This document shows positions 45,134-54,123 of a stretch of DNA of 64,000 nucleotides, one piece after another. The notes beneath the pieces were generated by a model that did no database searches, was not told where the DNA came from, and saw only the letters and a program-made list of their open reading frames with translations. The stretch covers positions 434,001-498,000 of the forward strand of contig NZ_JAMKOJ010000003.1 in NCBI RefSeq assembly GCF_023700755.1, written 5' to 3'. Numbering within the stretch: the first letter of the stretch is position 1; each line of letters begins with the position of its first letter. Origin of the DNA: Allorhizobium sonneratiae. Its GTDB lineage: Bacteria > Pseudomonadota > Alphaproteobacteria > Rhizobiales > Rhizobiaceae. The position numbers and the translations under genes are program-made.

Positions 45134-46426
45134 TTGATTGCCGAAATCGTCATCGTTGTCTTCCTCACCCTCTTGAACGGCGTGTTATCGATGTCGGAGC
45201 TGGCGGTGGTATCTGCCCGCTCGGCCCGTTTGAAAGTCCTGGCAGATCAGGGCCATCGCGGCGCCAAGGTTGCCATGCGGCTGGCGGAGGATCCGGGACG
45301 TTTCATTTCAACGGTGCAGATCGGCATCACCCTTGTCGGCGTGCTATCCGGCGCCTTTTCCGGGGCAACGCTTGGCGCACGCCTGTCCCAATGGCTTTTG
45401 ACGCAGGGGATGAGCGAGGCGGCGGCCAATGCGCTTGGCGTCGGCTCCGTGGTCGTGATCATCACCTATCTGTCGCTGATCATCGGCGAACTGGTGCCGA
45501 AACAGATTGCGCTGCGCAACCCTGAAATTGTTGCTGCGAAAGTGGCGGGCACCATGCTGGTGCTGTCGAAGATCGGTGCGCCGCTGGTTTGGCTGCTCGA
45601 TGGATCGGGTCGCGCAGTTCTTGCCCTGCTCGGCCAGAAGGGATCGTCCGGTGGCGGCGTGACCGATGAGGAAATCAAGACGGTGCTGGCCGAAGCCCAG
45701 AGCGCGGGCGTGATCGAATCGGAAGAATCCCAGATGATTTCCGGCGTCATGCGGCTTGCCGACCGCACCGCGCGCGGCCTGATGACGCCACGCCGCGATG
45801 TCGAGGCGATCAGCCTCGACGACACGCTGGATGAAGTGCGAGACCTGCTGGCAAAAAGCCAGCATTCGCGCATGCCGGTGCGCAATGGCAATTCCGATGA
45901 GATCATCGGCGTGTTGCAGGTCAAGGATTTTTACAACGTCATGGCCAATGGCGGCGAAATCGACCTGCGCAGTCTGGTGCGCGAGGTGCCGATTGTCTCC
46001 GATCTGGCGGATGCGATCGATATTCTTCAGGACATCCGCAAGACCTCGCTGCACATGGTGCTGGTTTATGATGAATACGGCCATTTCGAAGGCATCATCA
46101 CGTCTGGCGATATTCTCGAAGCCATTACGGGCGCCTTTCAGGAAGAAGGCGATGAGGAGCCGGCGCTTGTCCTGCGCGATGACGGTTCCTATCTCGTCGC
46201 CGGCTGGACGCCGATTGACGAGTTTATCGAGCAGATCCGCGTGCCGGTCGAGGACGACCCGGATTTCACCACCGTTGCCGGTTACGTTCTGGATGAGTTG
46301 AAGCGGATTCCAGCGCTGGGCGAAAGCTTCGTCAAGAATGGCTGGAAATTCGAGGTGATCGATCTCGATGGCCGCCGGATCGACAAGATCCTCGTTTCGC
46401 CGGTGCCGGTCGCAGAGCCAGAGTAA
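45134..46426 (+). CDS. CNNM/CorC-type membrane protein with CBS pair
   Basis: 430 residues from a TTG start (LIAEIVIVVFLTLLNG); the nearby ATG at 45117 hits a stop, so TTG is needed. Order: DUF21/CNNM membrane domain (three to four hydrophobic segments to about residue 160, with YLSLIIGELVPKQIALRNPE), two CBS domains around 205-330 (MTPRRDVEAISLDD and SLHMVLVYDEYGHFEGIIT), and a C-terminal CorC/HlyC transporter-associated domain (DDPDFTTVAGYVLDELKRIP). Homologues affect magnesium or cobalt efflux; here that is inference. Confidence 0.93.
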   Translation: MIAEIVIVVFLTLLNGVLSMSELAVVSARSARLKVLADQGHRGAKVAMRLAEDPGRFISTVQIGITLVGVLSGAFSGATLGARLSQWLLTQGMSEAAANALGVGSVVVIITYLSLIIGELVPKQIALRNPEIVAAKVAGTMLVLSKIGAPLVWLLDGSGRAVLALLGQKGSSGGGVTDEEIKTVLAEAQSAGVIESEESQMISGVMRLADRTARGLMTPRRDVEAISLDDTLDEVRDLLAKSQHSRMPVRNGNSDEIIGVLQVKDFYNVMANGGEIDLRSLVREVPIVSDLADAIDILQDIRKTSLHMVLVYDEYGHFEGIITSGDILEAITGAFQEEGDEEPALVLRDDGSYLVAGWTPIDEFIEQIRVPVEDDPDFTTVAGYVLDELKRIPALGESFVKNGWKFEVIDLDGRRIDKILVSPVPVAEPE

Positions 46427-46455
46427 CTGTAAGTTCATAACAGCAACAAACGCGT

Positions 46456-46561
46456 TAGAGCATTTCACTGTTTCACGGAAACAGTGAAATGCTCTAACTC
46501 TATGTTTTTACGCAATTCCGGACGGAAAACCGTTTCACACTTTTCTCGGGACACTGCTTTA
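46456..46561. repeat. AGAGC-type palindromic intergenic repeat, copy B
   Basis: AGAGCATTTCACTGTTTC followed by ACGGAAACAGTGAAATGCTCT is a near-perfect hairpin, then TTCCGGACGGAAAACCGTTT and CACACTTTTCTCGGGACACT. The same string order is in 61288-61395, inverted in 17991-18094. It lies 30 bases downstream of the CorC-like gene. Confidence 0.8.
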
Positions 46562-46562
46562 G

Positions 46563-46664
46563 TGCATCATTCCTTCAATCGGGTGAGATTGAAGATGAAA
46601 ATGACGCAGCTTATTAAAGGTGTAACAGCGAGTTTTGTGCGCCATATTGGGCGCACGGCGCTGT
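46563..46664. repeat. Rhizobial intergenic palindromic repeat, copy 3
   Basis: TTCCTTCAATCGGGTGAGAT followed by TGAAGATGAAAATGACGCAG and GGTGTAACAGCG, then GTGCGCCATATTGGGCGCAC (a small hairpin). It is joined to the AGAGC-type element before it, showing that the units are mosaic. The remaining stretch to 46907 has no gene. Confidence 0.75.
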
Positions 46665-46907
46665 GTGCCTCTCGGCGCGTATATAGGCTTGTGCTGATTT
46701 CAGATTGTAACCGGTTGAGACCGACCTGTTTCCATCGTGATGAAATCTGCGTCTGATGCGGTGTGGTCATCCCCGAAGCTGATGGTTTTAAAGAGGATGC
46801 AGCAACGCGCGGGCACGTTTTTTTCTGCAAGAATCCCTATTGACCTTATTGCCTTTTGCCGGATTTGCCCCAAATCAATCCTATAGGTTGTAATGTAGTT
46901 TTGAAAC

Positions 46908-47057
46908 ATGAACGGTTTTGAGATTTTATGTTTTGTTGTCTCCTTATGTTCGATACTGATCGGTACCATGGCCTATGCCTATTTCTGGGCAGGTCAGCAT
47001 CGTGAAGGCAAGCGCGTTTTGGTAAAACACCAGCCATCACAACAGGATTTGCAGTGA
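46908..47057 (+). CDS. Possible 49-residue single-pass membrane protein
   Basis: Begins MNGFEILCFVVSLCSILIGT, then MAYAYFWAGQHREGKRVLVK and a polar tail. One hydrophobic helix of about 22 residues followed by a basic segment suggests a small inner-membrane protein with the tail in the cytoplasm. No family is recognised. The ribosome binding site is weak and the region is repeat-flanked, so this remains a candidate. It is followed by the HerA-like gene about 150 bases on. Confidence 0.4.
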   Translation: MNGFEILCFVVSLCSILIGTMAYAYFWAGQHREGKRVLVKHQPSQQDLQ

Positions 47058-47209
47058 GCAGCCTTCTTAGTGGCATTTACCATTACAAAACGGAGGACAT
47101 TTTCCTTACCTGTGGGTTTCGTGAAGAAGCACGCGCCGTCATGGTGAATATCTGTTAAACACAGCCAATTATCGTGAGCAGTTTATCGGCGTAAAGGTGA
47201 GGGCTTCAG

Positions 47210-48730
47210 GTGCAGGTCGGGATCGATATGGGAACCGTGGCGGGCGGTCAGCCTGCCAAGCTCGATATCGAAGAGCTTCTGGCGACGCGTTTGCTGGTGC
47301 AGGGCAATTCCGGATCGGGCAAGTCGCATCTGTTGCGGCGGCTTCTGGAGCAATCGGCGCAATGGGTGCAGCAGGTCATCATCGACCCCGAAGGCGATTT
47401 CGTTACCCTTGCCGATAAATATGGCCATATCGTTGTCGATGGCGAACGCAGCGATGGCGAGTTGATCGGCATTGCCAACCGCATCCGACAGCATCGCGTC
47501 TCCTGTGTGCTGACGCTGGAAGGGCTGGATATCGAGCAGCAGATGCGCGCTGCAGGCACTTTTCTCAACGGTCTTTTCGATGCCGAGCGTGAATTCTGGT
47601 ATCCGGTGCTGGTGGTGGTGGACGAAGCGCAGATGTTTGCCCCTTCCGTCGGTGGCGATGTGTCGGAAGATGCGCGCAAGCTGTCGCTCGGCGCCATGAC
47701 CAATCTGATGTGCCGCGGGCGAAAGCGCGGTCTGGCTGGCGTGATCGCCACGCAGCGACTGGCAAAGCTTGCCAAGAATGTCGCCGCCGAAGCCTCGAAT
47801 TTCCTCATGGGTCGCACCTTTCTCGATATCGATATGGCCCGCGCCGCCGATCTTTTGGGCATGGACCGGCGGCAGGCGGAAATGTTCCGCGACCTGAAAC
47901 GCGGCAATTTCGTTGCCCTCGGTCCGGCTCTGTCGCGCCGTCCGCTGCCGATCGTCATTGGGACGGTGGAAACATCGGCGCGCTCGTCGAGCCCGAAGCT
48001 GATGCCGCTGCCGGAAGCGCCGCAGGATGTGGAAGAGCTGATCTTTACCCCCGATCCGGAAGAATTTACCCGGCCACTCACCCGCCGGACCCCGCCTGCG
48101 CCACGCCCGACCACCGATATTCTGGCGGAACTGGCCAAGGCCGCCCCTGCCGCCGCTGAAGAGAGCACATCGAGCCGTCCTGCAAGCCAGCCGGACCTGT
48201 CGCCGGAAGAGCGCGAGGAGCGGCTGTCCGCAGTTCTGTCGGAAATTCTCGATGATCCGCAGGCGGCTTATCGCACCGATTCCGTGCTCTATCAGGATTT
48301 CCTGGTGCGGGTGCGCATGCGTCGTGTCAGCGGTCCGCCCATGGCCATGGGTGAATTTCGCCGCCGGGTGGCGGTTGCCCGCGCCGGGGTGGATGCCGAG
48401 ACAGCAGCCTCCGAAGGCTGGCAGACGGCACTCGCTCTCTCGGCCAGGGTTTCTGATGATTTGCAGGGCGTGTTCCTGCTGATGGCGAAGGCTGCACTCT
48501 GCAAGGAGCCTTGCCCCTCGGATCAGCGCATTGCCCGCGCCTATGGCACCCATTCGGCGCGTCGTGCCCGCCGTCTTCTTGGCTATTTCGAGGAGCAGGG
48601 TCTGGTCGTGGTGCATACGGATTTTTCCGGCAAGCGCATCGTCGCCTTTCCCGATCTCGATGCCGAGACCGCGGCTGGCGATCCGAATGCGGCGGAAGAG
48701 GCCGACGACACGCGCAGTGCTGCCGAATAA
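47210..48730 (+). CDS. HerA-like ATPase
   Basis: 506 residues from a GTG start (VQVGIDMGTVAGGQ) or an ATG six codons on. Walker A GNSGSGKS is at residues 32-39 and Walker B VLVVVDEAQMF at 134-144 (Asp138, Glu139). GRKRGLAGVIATQRLAKLAKN gives the sensor region. This is the DUF87/HerA-FtsK clade. The last 200 residues, beginning at SARSSSPKLMPLPEAPQD, are an extension with proline-rich linkers. Possible role in DNA translocation or repair; no NurA-like nuclease is adjacent, so the role is open. Confidence 0.88.
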   Translation: MQVGIDMGTVAGGQPAKLDIEELLATRLLVQGNSGSGKSHLLRRLLEQSAQWVQQVIIDPEGDFVTLADKYGHIVVDGERSDGELIGIANRIRQHRVSCVLTLEGLDIEQQMRAAGTFLNGLFDAEREFWYPVLVVVDEAQMFAPSVGGDVSEDARKLSLGAMTNLMCRGRKRGLAGVIATQRLAKLAKNVAAEASNFLMGRTFLDIDMARAADLLGMDRRQAEMFRDLKRGNFVALGPALSRRPLPIVIGTVETSARSSSPKLMPLPEAPQDVEELIFTPDPEEFTRPLTRRTPPAPRPTTDILAELAKAAPAAAEESTSSRPASQPDLSPEEREERLSAVLSEILDDPQAAYRTDSVLYQDFLVRVRMRRVSGPPMAMGEFRRRVAVARAGVDAETAASEGWQTALALSARVSDDLQGVFLLMAKAALCKEPCPSDQRIARAYGTHSARRARRLLGYFEEQGLVVVHTDFSGKRIVAFPDLDAETAAGDPNAAEEADDTRSAAE

Positions 48731-48762
48731 TGCCTTTTGTGAAGGTCTGGACAGGAGACGCG

Positions 48763-49749
48763 ATGGCCAAGGTGACGGGACGTCGGGCTTTTCTGGGATG
48801 GATGCTGTGGAGTTCTGCAGCATGGGCATCCGACAAGACATCGCTCTCTGAAGACGCATCGGCGCTTTATACAGGCTCAATCGGCCACAGGCAGCCTGCC
48901 GTATCGGAAGAGATCCGGCTCTGGCCGGATGCGCCACCGGGCGGTGGCGGACCAGAGGGCGCGCCGCATGTTGGCCATCATGGTGCAGTCTCCCATATCG
49001 CAACGCCGGTCATGCGCATGGTGCTGCCGGAAAGGCCGAATGGCACATCGGTGCTGATTGCCGCCGGTGGCGGTTATCGCTTCGAGGAGATCGAAAAGGA
49101 AGCCATGGCGGGGGCGGATTGGCTGACCGCGCGCGGTGTCACAGCCTTTGTCCTCACCTATCGTTTGCCCGGTGAGGGCTGGCTTGCCGGGCCGAAAGCA
49201 CCGCTTCAGGACGCCGCCCGCGCCATGCGGCTGATCCGCTCCAGAGCCAGGAGCCTTTCTCTTGACCCCGACCGTATCGGCTGCATGGGATTTTCGGCGG
49301 GCGGTCATCTGATGGGCATGTTGGCGACCCGCTTCGATGAGAGGCTTTATCCGCCGCAGGATGCCGCAGACAGCCTCTCGGCTAGACCGGATTTTGCCAT
49401 TCTTGCCTATCCGGTGATCACGCTGAAACCTCCTTATGATCATACCTCAACCCGCAAACAGTTGATCGGCAGCCATCCATCGGCTAAAGAAACGGCGGAA
49501 TGGTCGGTGGAAACCCATGTCAAAAAAGGCGATCCGCCGTTCTTTCTTGTGCAGGCGAAAGACGATCCGATTTCCAATATCGAAAACTCGATGATCATGC
49601 GGGCTGCGCTGAAAAAAGCGGGCGTTCCGGTTAAGCTCGAAATCATGGATAAGGGTGGCCATGGCTTTGCCATGGGTAAAGGCCATGACGGTCACGTCAC
49701 CTGGACGCCGATGCTGGAAACATGGATGCGGTCGAACGATCTGTTGTAA
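48763..49749 (+). CDS. Exported alpha/beta hydrolase with Tat signal
   Basis: 328 residues from MAKVTGRRAFLGWM; ACAGGAGACGCG precedes the ATG. The signal is twin-arginine type (GRRAFLGW, then hydrophobic MLWSSAAWA, cut after Ala22). The nucleophile elbow is GFSAGG (Ser178), the oxyanion loop LIAAGGGY and the catalytic His in KGGHGFAMG. It resembles acetylesterases/lipases of the BD-FAE group; substrate unknown. The HerA-like gene stop is 33 bases before. Confidence 0.88.
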   Translation: MAKVTGRRAFLGWMLWSSAAWASDKTSLSEDASALYTGSIGHRQPAVSEEIRLWPDAPPGGGGPEGAPHVGHHGAVSHIATPVMRMVLPERPNGTSVLIAAGGGYRFEEIEKEAMAGADWLTARGVTAFVLTYRLPGEGWLAGPKAPLQDAARAMRLIRSRARSLSLDPDRIGCMGFSAGGHLMGMLATRFDERLYPPQDAADSLSARPDFAILAYPVITLKPPYDHTSTRKQLIGSHPSAKETAEWSVETHVKKGDPPFFLVQAKDDPISNIENSMIMRAALKKAGVPVKLEIMDKGGHGFAMGKGHDGHVTWTPMLETWMRSNDLL

Positions 49750-49771
49750 GCCCGCACCTTGTCTCTTGTCG

Positions 49772-50740
49772 TTATTTTCCGGTGACAAAGCCGAATTCGC
49801 TTGCCTGGTCTTTCAGCGCGGCACAGGCGTTCTCCCAGGCGGTATCGCCCTCATGCAGTGCCGACTGCAGATAGGCCCAGCTCATTCTCTGCGTGATCGC
49901 CAGCCGATCGGGATTTTCGTCGTCTGCTTCTTTGGCATCGAAGCCCGAAATGCCCCCCAGTCCGTGTTTTGCACCAATCAGTGTCAGCAGATAATCGGCT
50001 CCGGGGCTCTCATGGAAGGGATCGGCATGCCAGTCGGCACCGCGTTTGGTTAGATGCGGGCTGGTGTCACTGTCGCCATAGACCACCAGCGCCTTGCTCG
50101 TCATCGTCGAAAAATCCGTATTCAGCACGGAATAATGCTGCGCGGCATAGTCGCTGAGATCCTTGCCGCCATTGCCGGGTGCCGCCAGCAGCACGCCCGC
50201 CTTGATACGTGGATCGTGAAGTCTGGCATTGCGCGCTACCGCGTCATTCGGGTCGGTCATGCGTGCGCCAAGCAGCAGCGAGACCGTATGCCCACCCAGT
50301 GAATGCCCGACGGCGGCGATCTTCTGGTGATCGATCCGGCCCCTGATAAAGGGAGCCATGGCCTCGATCTCCTCCAGACGATCAATAATCAATCGCATTT
50401 CCTCGGCCCGGATACGGCAAAACAGCGGGCCATCCGGGGCCGTCGGCTCCAGACCGGCGACCTTGGAATTGGCGTGGCTCGCCTGAATGACGACAAAACC
50501 GTGTTCGGCATAAAACTGAGCCAGTGGCCCATAACCATCCTTGGAGGGGAGATAAAGTGAGGGACCATGGCCATGCGAAAGCAGGATCACTGGTAGATGA
50601 TCACCCTCCATGGGGGCTGTGATCCTGAGTTCCAGCGGTGTCGAACGTCCTGGCGCAGACAAGGAAACACGGTTCAAAGAAAGCGTCGTGCGCTCTTCAT
50701 TGACCGGAATGAAGCCGGCCATATGGATCAATCTGTTCAT
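49772..50740 (-). CDS. Alpha/beta hydrolase (chlorophyllase/PAF-acetylhydrolase-like)
   Basis: 322 residues. Fold features: VILLSHGHGPSLYLPSKDGY for the oxyanion region, VGHSLGGHT with nucleophile Ser147, and late His in GAKHGLGGISG. No signal peptide, so cytosolic. Substrate unknown. It is divergent from a TetR regulator gene whose operator lies between them, which suggests that the regulator controls it. Confidence 0.86.
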   Translation of the reverse strand: MNRLIHMAGFIPVNEERTTLSLNRVSLSAPGRSTPLELRITAPMEGDHLPVILLSHGHGPSLYLPSKDGYGPLAQFYAEHGFVVIQASHANSKVAGLEPTAPDGPLFCRIRAEEMRLIIDRLEEIEAMAPFIRGRIDHQKIAAVGHSLGGHTVSLLLGARMTDPNDAVARNARLHDPRIKAGVLLAAPGNGGKDLSDYAAQHYSVLNTDFSTMTSKALVVYGDSDTSPHLTKRGADWHADPFHESPGADYLLTLIGAKHGLGGISGFDAKEADDENPDRLAITQRMSWAYLQSALHEGDTAWENACAALKDQASEFGFVTGK

Positions 50741-50794
50741 GAGGAATGGTCCTATCGGGGGTGGAAAACCTGATGCTATTGCCGTATAAAGAAA

Positions 50795-50838
50795 ACGGAG
50801 CCTTGTTCCGATTTATATACGGAACATTGTTCCGTTTA
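50795..50838. promoter_or_regulatory. Tandem palindromic operator between hydrolase and tetR
   Basis: CGGAACATTGTTCCG at 50820-50834 is a near-perfect inverted repeat, and a related ACGGAGCCTTGTTCCG occurs at 50795-50810. Both lie in the divergent promoter region of the hydrolase and the TetR gene, where a TetR dimer site is expected. Which protein binds is inference. Confidence 0.7.
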
Positions 50839-50873
50839 TCAAGGGAAATTTTGCCCTGTCGAAGGAGAGGTGT

Positions 50874-51470
50874 GTGACGGAGAGCCAGAATGCTGCACAG
50901 GATGTGAAGGGCGAGGACAGGCGTGGCCTGCGAGCCGATGCCCTGCGCAATGAGGATGCGGTGCTGGAGGCTGCGAAAGCGGCTTTTGCTGAACAGGGTG
51001 TCGATGTGCCGGTCAGGGATATTGCCGCACGGGCAGGGGTGGGCATTGGCACGCTTTATCGCCGCTTTCCCAAGCGCTCCGATCTTGTGGCCGCCGTGTT
51101 TCGCCAGCAGGTGGATGCTTGTGCCAAAGAGGCCGCTGCGCTGGCGGCAATCCATGCGCCGGTTGAGGCGTTAATCTTATGGCTGAGGCGTTATTTGCAG
51201 TTTCTGGCCGCCAAGAAAGGGCTGACAAGTGCGCTGCATTCCGGCGATCCAGCCTATGACAGCCTGCCCGATTATTTTCGCGGGAATTTCGAGCCGGCGC
51301 TTTCCATGCTGATGCAAAGGGCGGTTGCTGCTGGAGACATCCGGGAGGGGATCGATCCCTACGACCTGTTGCGGGTTGTGGGTGGCCTCTCCGCCGCTGC
51401 CCATGGCGAAGAGGATTTTCTCGAGCGCATGTTCGCTCTGGTTATCGATGGTTTGCGTTATCGCGCCTGA
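50874..51470 (+). CDS. TetR/AcrR family transcriptional regulator
   Basis: 198 residues from a GTG start, with AAGGAGAGG eight bases before. The helix-turn-helix is VPVRDIAARAGVGIGTLYRR followed by FPKRSDLVAAVFRQQ. The C-terminal ligand domain is unlike any I know. It is divergent from the alpha/beta hydrolase gene with palindromic operator-like sequences between, so autoregulation and control of the hydrolase are likely. Confidence 0.93.
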   Translation: MTESQNAAQDVKGEDRRGLRADALRNEDAVLEAAKAAFAEQGVDVPVRDIAARAGVGIGTLYRRFPKRSDLVAAVFRQQVDACAKEAAALAAIHAPVEALILWLRRYLQFLAAKKGLTSALHSGDPAYDSLPDYFRGNFEPALSMLMQRAVAAGDIREGIDPYDLLRVVGGLSAAAHGEEDFLERMFALVIDGLRYRA

Positions 51471-51492
51471 GGCAGTCTGAGACGGGAGCCGC

Positions 51493-52728
51493 TTACGCGG
51501 CCCGCTCTTCCCAGACTTTGACAAGTTCGACAATGGTGCGGGCGGAAATCTCCATGTCCTGCACACTCACCCATTCCAGCGGCGAGTGATAGGCGTGGCC
51601 GCCGGTATAGATATTGGGGCAGGGCAGGCCCATGAAGGAGAGGCGTGAGCCGTCCGTGCCGCCGCGAATGCTGGTGAGTTTCGGCGTCAACCCCACACGG
51701 CGCACGGCTTCGGAGAGATTGTCCACCACCTCCGGGTGCTGGTCGAGCACCATTTTCATGTTGCGATATTGTTCATGCACTTTGAAACTGTGGCTGGAGC
51801 CGGGATAGTCCTGCATCACACTTCGGGTGATCTCTTCGAGCAGCTTTTCCTTTTGGTGCAGGCCGTCCACCTCGAAATCGCGGATGATGAAGCCGATTTT
51901 CGCACCTTCCATTGCGCCGGTGATGCCGGTTGGATGAATGAAGCCCTGACGGCCTTCGGTGGTTTCCGGCGCCATGTCCTTTGGCAGACGGGCGATGATG
52001 GCGGAGGCGATGCGGATGGCGTTTTCCATCCGCCCCTTGGCCGTGCCGGGATGAATGGCGACACCGCTGATCTCGATATCCACCGCATCGGCGGAAAAGG
52101 TCTCGTTCTCGATCTCGCCCACCGTGCTGCCATCCAGCGTATAGCCGAAAGCAGCGCCCAGCTTTTTCAGATCGACCTTGTCGGCGCCGCGGCCGATTTC
52201 CTCATCCGTGGTGAAGAGGATTTTCACCGCACCGCGTTTGATCTCCGGATGGTCGAGCAGAAACTGTGCCGCCGTCATGATTTCGGCAATGCCCGCTTTG
52301 TCATCCGCGCCGAGAAGTGTGGTGCCGTCGGTGGTGACGATATCATGGCCGATCTGGTTTTTCAGTTCGGGATTGTCGCTGACGCGGATCACCTGATTTT
52401 GGTCGCCGGGCAGCACGATGTCGCCGCCCTGATAATTTTTCACCAGCTGCGGTTTGACATGGGTGCCGGTAAAATCCGGGGCCGTATCCATATGCGAGCA
52501 GAAGCAGATGACGGGAACCGTCTTGTCCGAGGTGGCGGGGATCGTTGCATAGACATTGCCATGCTCGTCGAGATGGGCATCGGCAAGACCCATGGCCTGC
52601 AATTCCTTTTCCAGCAGGCGGCCGAGGTCTTTCTGCTTTTCCGTGGACGGCTGGGCACCGGAGAGCGGGTTGGACTGGGTGTCGATCACCACATAGCGCA
52701 GAAAACGGTCAAGGATTGTATCGGTCAT
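51493..52728 (-). CDS. pepT: Peptidase T
   Basis: Aminotripeptidase of the M20 family that removes the N-terminal residue from tripeptides. 411 residues from MTDTILDRFLRYV; an ATG four codons upstream is also possible. Zinc-ligand motifs CFCSHMDTAPDF, then GADDKAGIAEIM, FTTDEEIGRGAD and a late RGGTDGSRLSFMGLP are conserved. Monocistronic and convergent with the TetR gene. Confidence 0.95.
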   Translation of the reverse strand: MTDTILDRFLRYVVIDTQSNPLSGAQPSTEKQKDLGRLLEKELQAMGLADAHLDEHGNVYATIPATSDKTVPVICFCSHMDTAPDFTGTHVKPQLVKNYQGGDIVLPGDQNQVIRVSDNPELKNQIGHDIVTTDGTTLLGADDKAGIAEIMTAAQFLLDHPEIKRGAVKILFTTDEEIGRGADKVDLKKLGAAFGYTLDGSTVGEIENETFSADAVDIEISGVAIHPGTAKGRMENAIRIASAIIARLPKDMAPETTEGRQGFIHPTGITGAMEGAKIGFIIRDFEVDGLHQKEKLLEEITRSVMQDYPGSSHSFKVHEQYRNMKMVLDQHPEVVDNLSEAVRRVGLTPKLTSIRGGTDGSRLSFMGLPCPNIYTGGHAYHSPLEWVSVQDMEISARTIVELVKVWEERAA

Positions 52729-52802
52729 AATCTCATCCATCTCATAGGAAGAGTGATCTATAGACCGGTTTCCCGCCGCAGGGAATGCGGCGGGACGAGG
52801 GT

Positions 52803-53789
52803 TTATTTCGCTTCGATTTTGTTTCCCCGATCTTTCGTGGCCCAGAGCGAGCCGAGAATGCCGGCTGCCAGAATGCCAAGCGTGATGCCAAGTGACAGAA
52901 GCGGCGGGATTTTCGTCAGGCCCAGCATGTCGGCAATGAAAATCTTAGAGCCGATGAACACCAGAACCACAGCCAGTGCATATTTGAGATAGGCAAAGCG
53001 GTGGATAAGCGCCGAGAGGGCAAAATAGAGCGCGCGCAGCCCCAGAATGGCGAAGATGTTCGAGGTATAGACCAGATAGGGGTCGGTGGTGATGGCGAAG
53101 ATCGCCGGGATCGAATCGACGGCAAACACCAGATCGACGAATTCCACCATGATCAGCGCCAGAAGCAGCGGCGTGATATAGGTCTTGACCCTGCCGGTCG
53201 TCTCATCGGCCTTGCGCACGACGAAATGGTCGCCCTCGAGCTTTTCCGTCACCGGCAGGTGACGGCGCACGAATTTAAGCACTGGATTGGTCGAGACATC
53301 ATATTCCTTGTCGGCCGATAGCAGCATTTTGATGCCGGTAAACACCAGAAAGGCGGCGAAGATATAAAGCACCCAATGATAGCTTTCGACGATCGCCGCA
53401 CCGCCGGCAATCATAATGCCGCGCAGGATGATGACGCCGAGAATGCCGAACAGCAGCACCCGGTGCTGATAGGCGCGCGGAATGGCGAAATAGCTGAAAA
53501 TCATGGCAATGACGAAGATATTGTCCATTGCCAGGCTTTTTTCGATGACGAAGCCGGTCATATATTCAAGGGCGGCCTGACTGCCTGATAGCCACCAGAT
53601 CCAGCCGCCAAAGGCGACGCCAAGGGTGATGTAGAAGGCGGAAAAGGCGAAGCTTTCGCCCATGCCGATCTCCTTGCTGTTTTTATGCAGCAGGCCAAGA
53701 TCGAGAATGAGAAGAAAAGCAACGACGGCGAGAAAGAAAAGCCACATCCAGACGGGCTTGCCCAGAAAGTCGACCCAAAGAAATTCCAT
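52803..53789 (-). CDS. TerC/Alx family membrane protein
   Basis: 328 residues from MEFLWVDFLGKPV, with eight or nine hydrophobic segments. Motifs: LILDLGLLHKN, FVIEKSLAMDNIFVIAMIFS and MVEFVDLVFAVDSIPAIFAI, whose acidic residues in membrane helices are the TerC/Alx hallmark. The family includes manganese exporters (MntP-like function for Alx) and tellurite-resistance proteins. A manganese role is inferred. No yybP-ykoY riboswitch was recognised upstream. Divergent from rpsD. Confidence 0.93.
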   Translation of the reverse strand: MEFLWVDFLGKPVWMWLFFLAVVAFLLILDLGLLHKNSKEIGMGESFAFSAFYITLGVAFGGWIWWLSGSQAALEYMTGFVIEKSLAMDNIFVIAMIFSYFAIPRAYQHRVLLFGILGVIILRGIMIAGGAAIVESYHWVLYIFAAFLVFTGIKMLLSADKEYDVSTNPVLKFVRRHLPVTEKLEGDHFVVRKADETTGRVKTYITPLLLALIMVEFVDLVFAVDSIPAIFAITTDPYLVYTSNIFAILGLRALYFALSALIHRFAYLKYALAVVLVFIGSKIFIADMLGLTKIPPLLSLGITLGILAAGILGSLWATKDRGNKIEAK

Positions 53790-53923
53790 TATGCGGGATT
53801 CCCTGCCGGAAGGGTTTGGGATTGCAGCGACGACATCACGAAAGTCCGGCTCTCGCGTCAGAGGGGCCCGTCTCTGCATTGAAGCCAAGATAATCACGCA
53901 AACGTGAAGTTCAAGCGGGGCGG

Positions 53924-53952
53924 TTGACATTTTTCTGTCCAATGCGTAAAGA
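53924..53952 (+). promoter_or_regulatory. Sigma-70-type promoter of rpsD
   Basis: TTGACA at 53924-53929, a 17-base spacer and TAAAGA at 53947-53952 form a good housekeeping promoter about 170 bases before the rpsD ATG, leaving a long leader that could hold autoregulation by S4. Confidence 0.65.
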
Positions 53953-54123
53953 CCCCGCCAACGCCGGGTGGAGACGCCCGGTGTATTCATGACATGTCCC
54001 GTGGCATCTCCGTTCTTTTGAATGTGGGAGCCTGTCAGGAGAGGCCGAGAGGCAATCCAGAGGAGGGCGTGTTTCCTCGACAAACTGGCCCTTTCGGGCC
54101 GCCAAGAACAAGAAGGAAATACG

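Noticed and set aside
47183..49003. A 606-residue open frame opposite the HerA-like gene
   Set aside because: It is an antisense shadow of a long GC-rich gene; the HerA-like frame has Walker motifs and a plausible start.
53790..53990. A yybP-ykoY manganese riboswitch upstream of terC
   Set aside because: TerC genes often carry one, but I did not find the conserved core elements in this leader; only ordinary short hairpins are visible.
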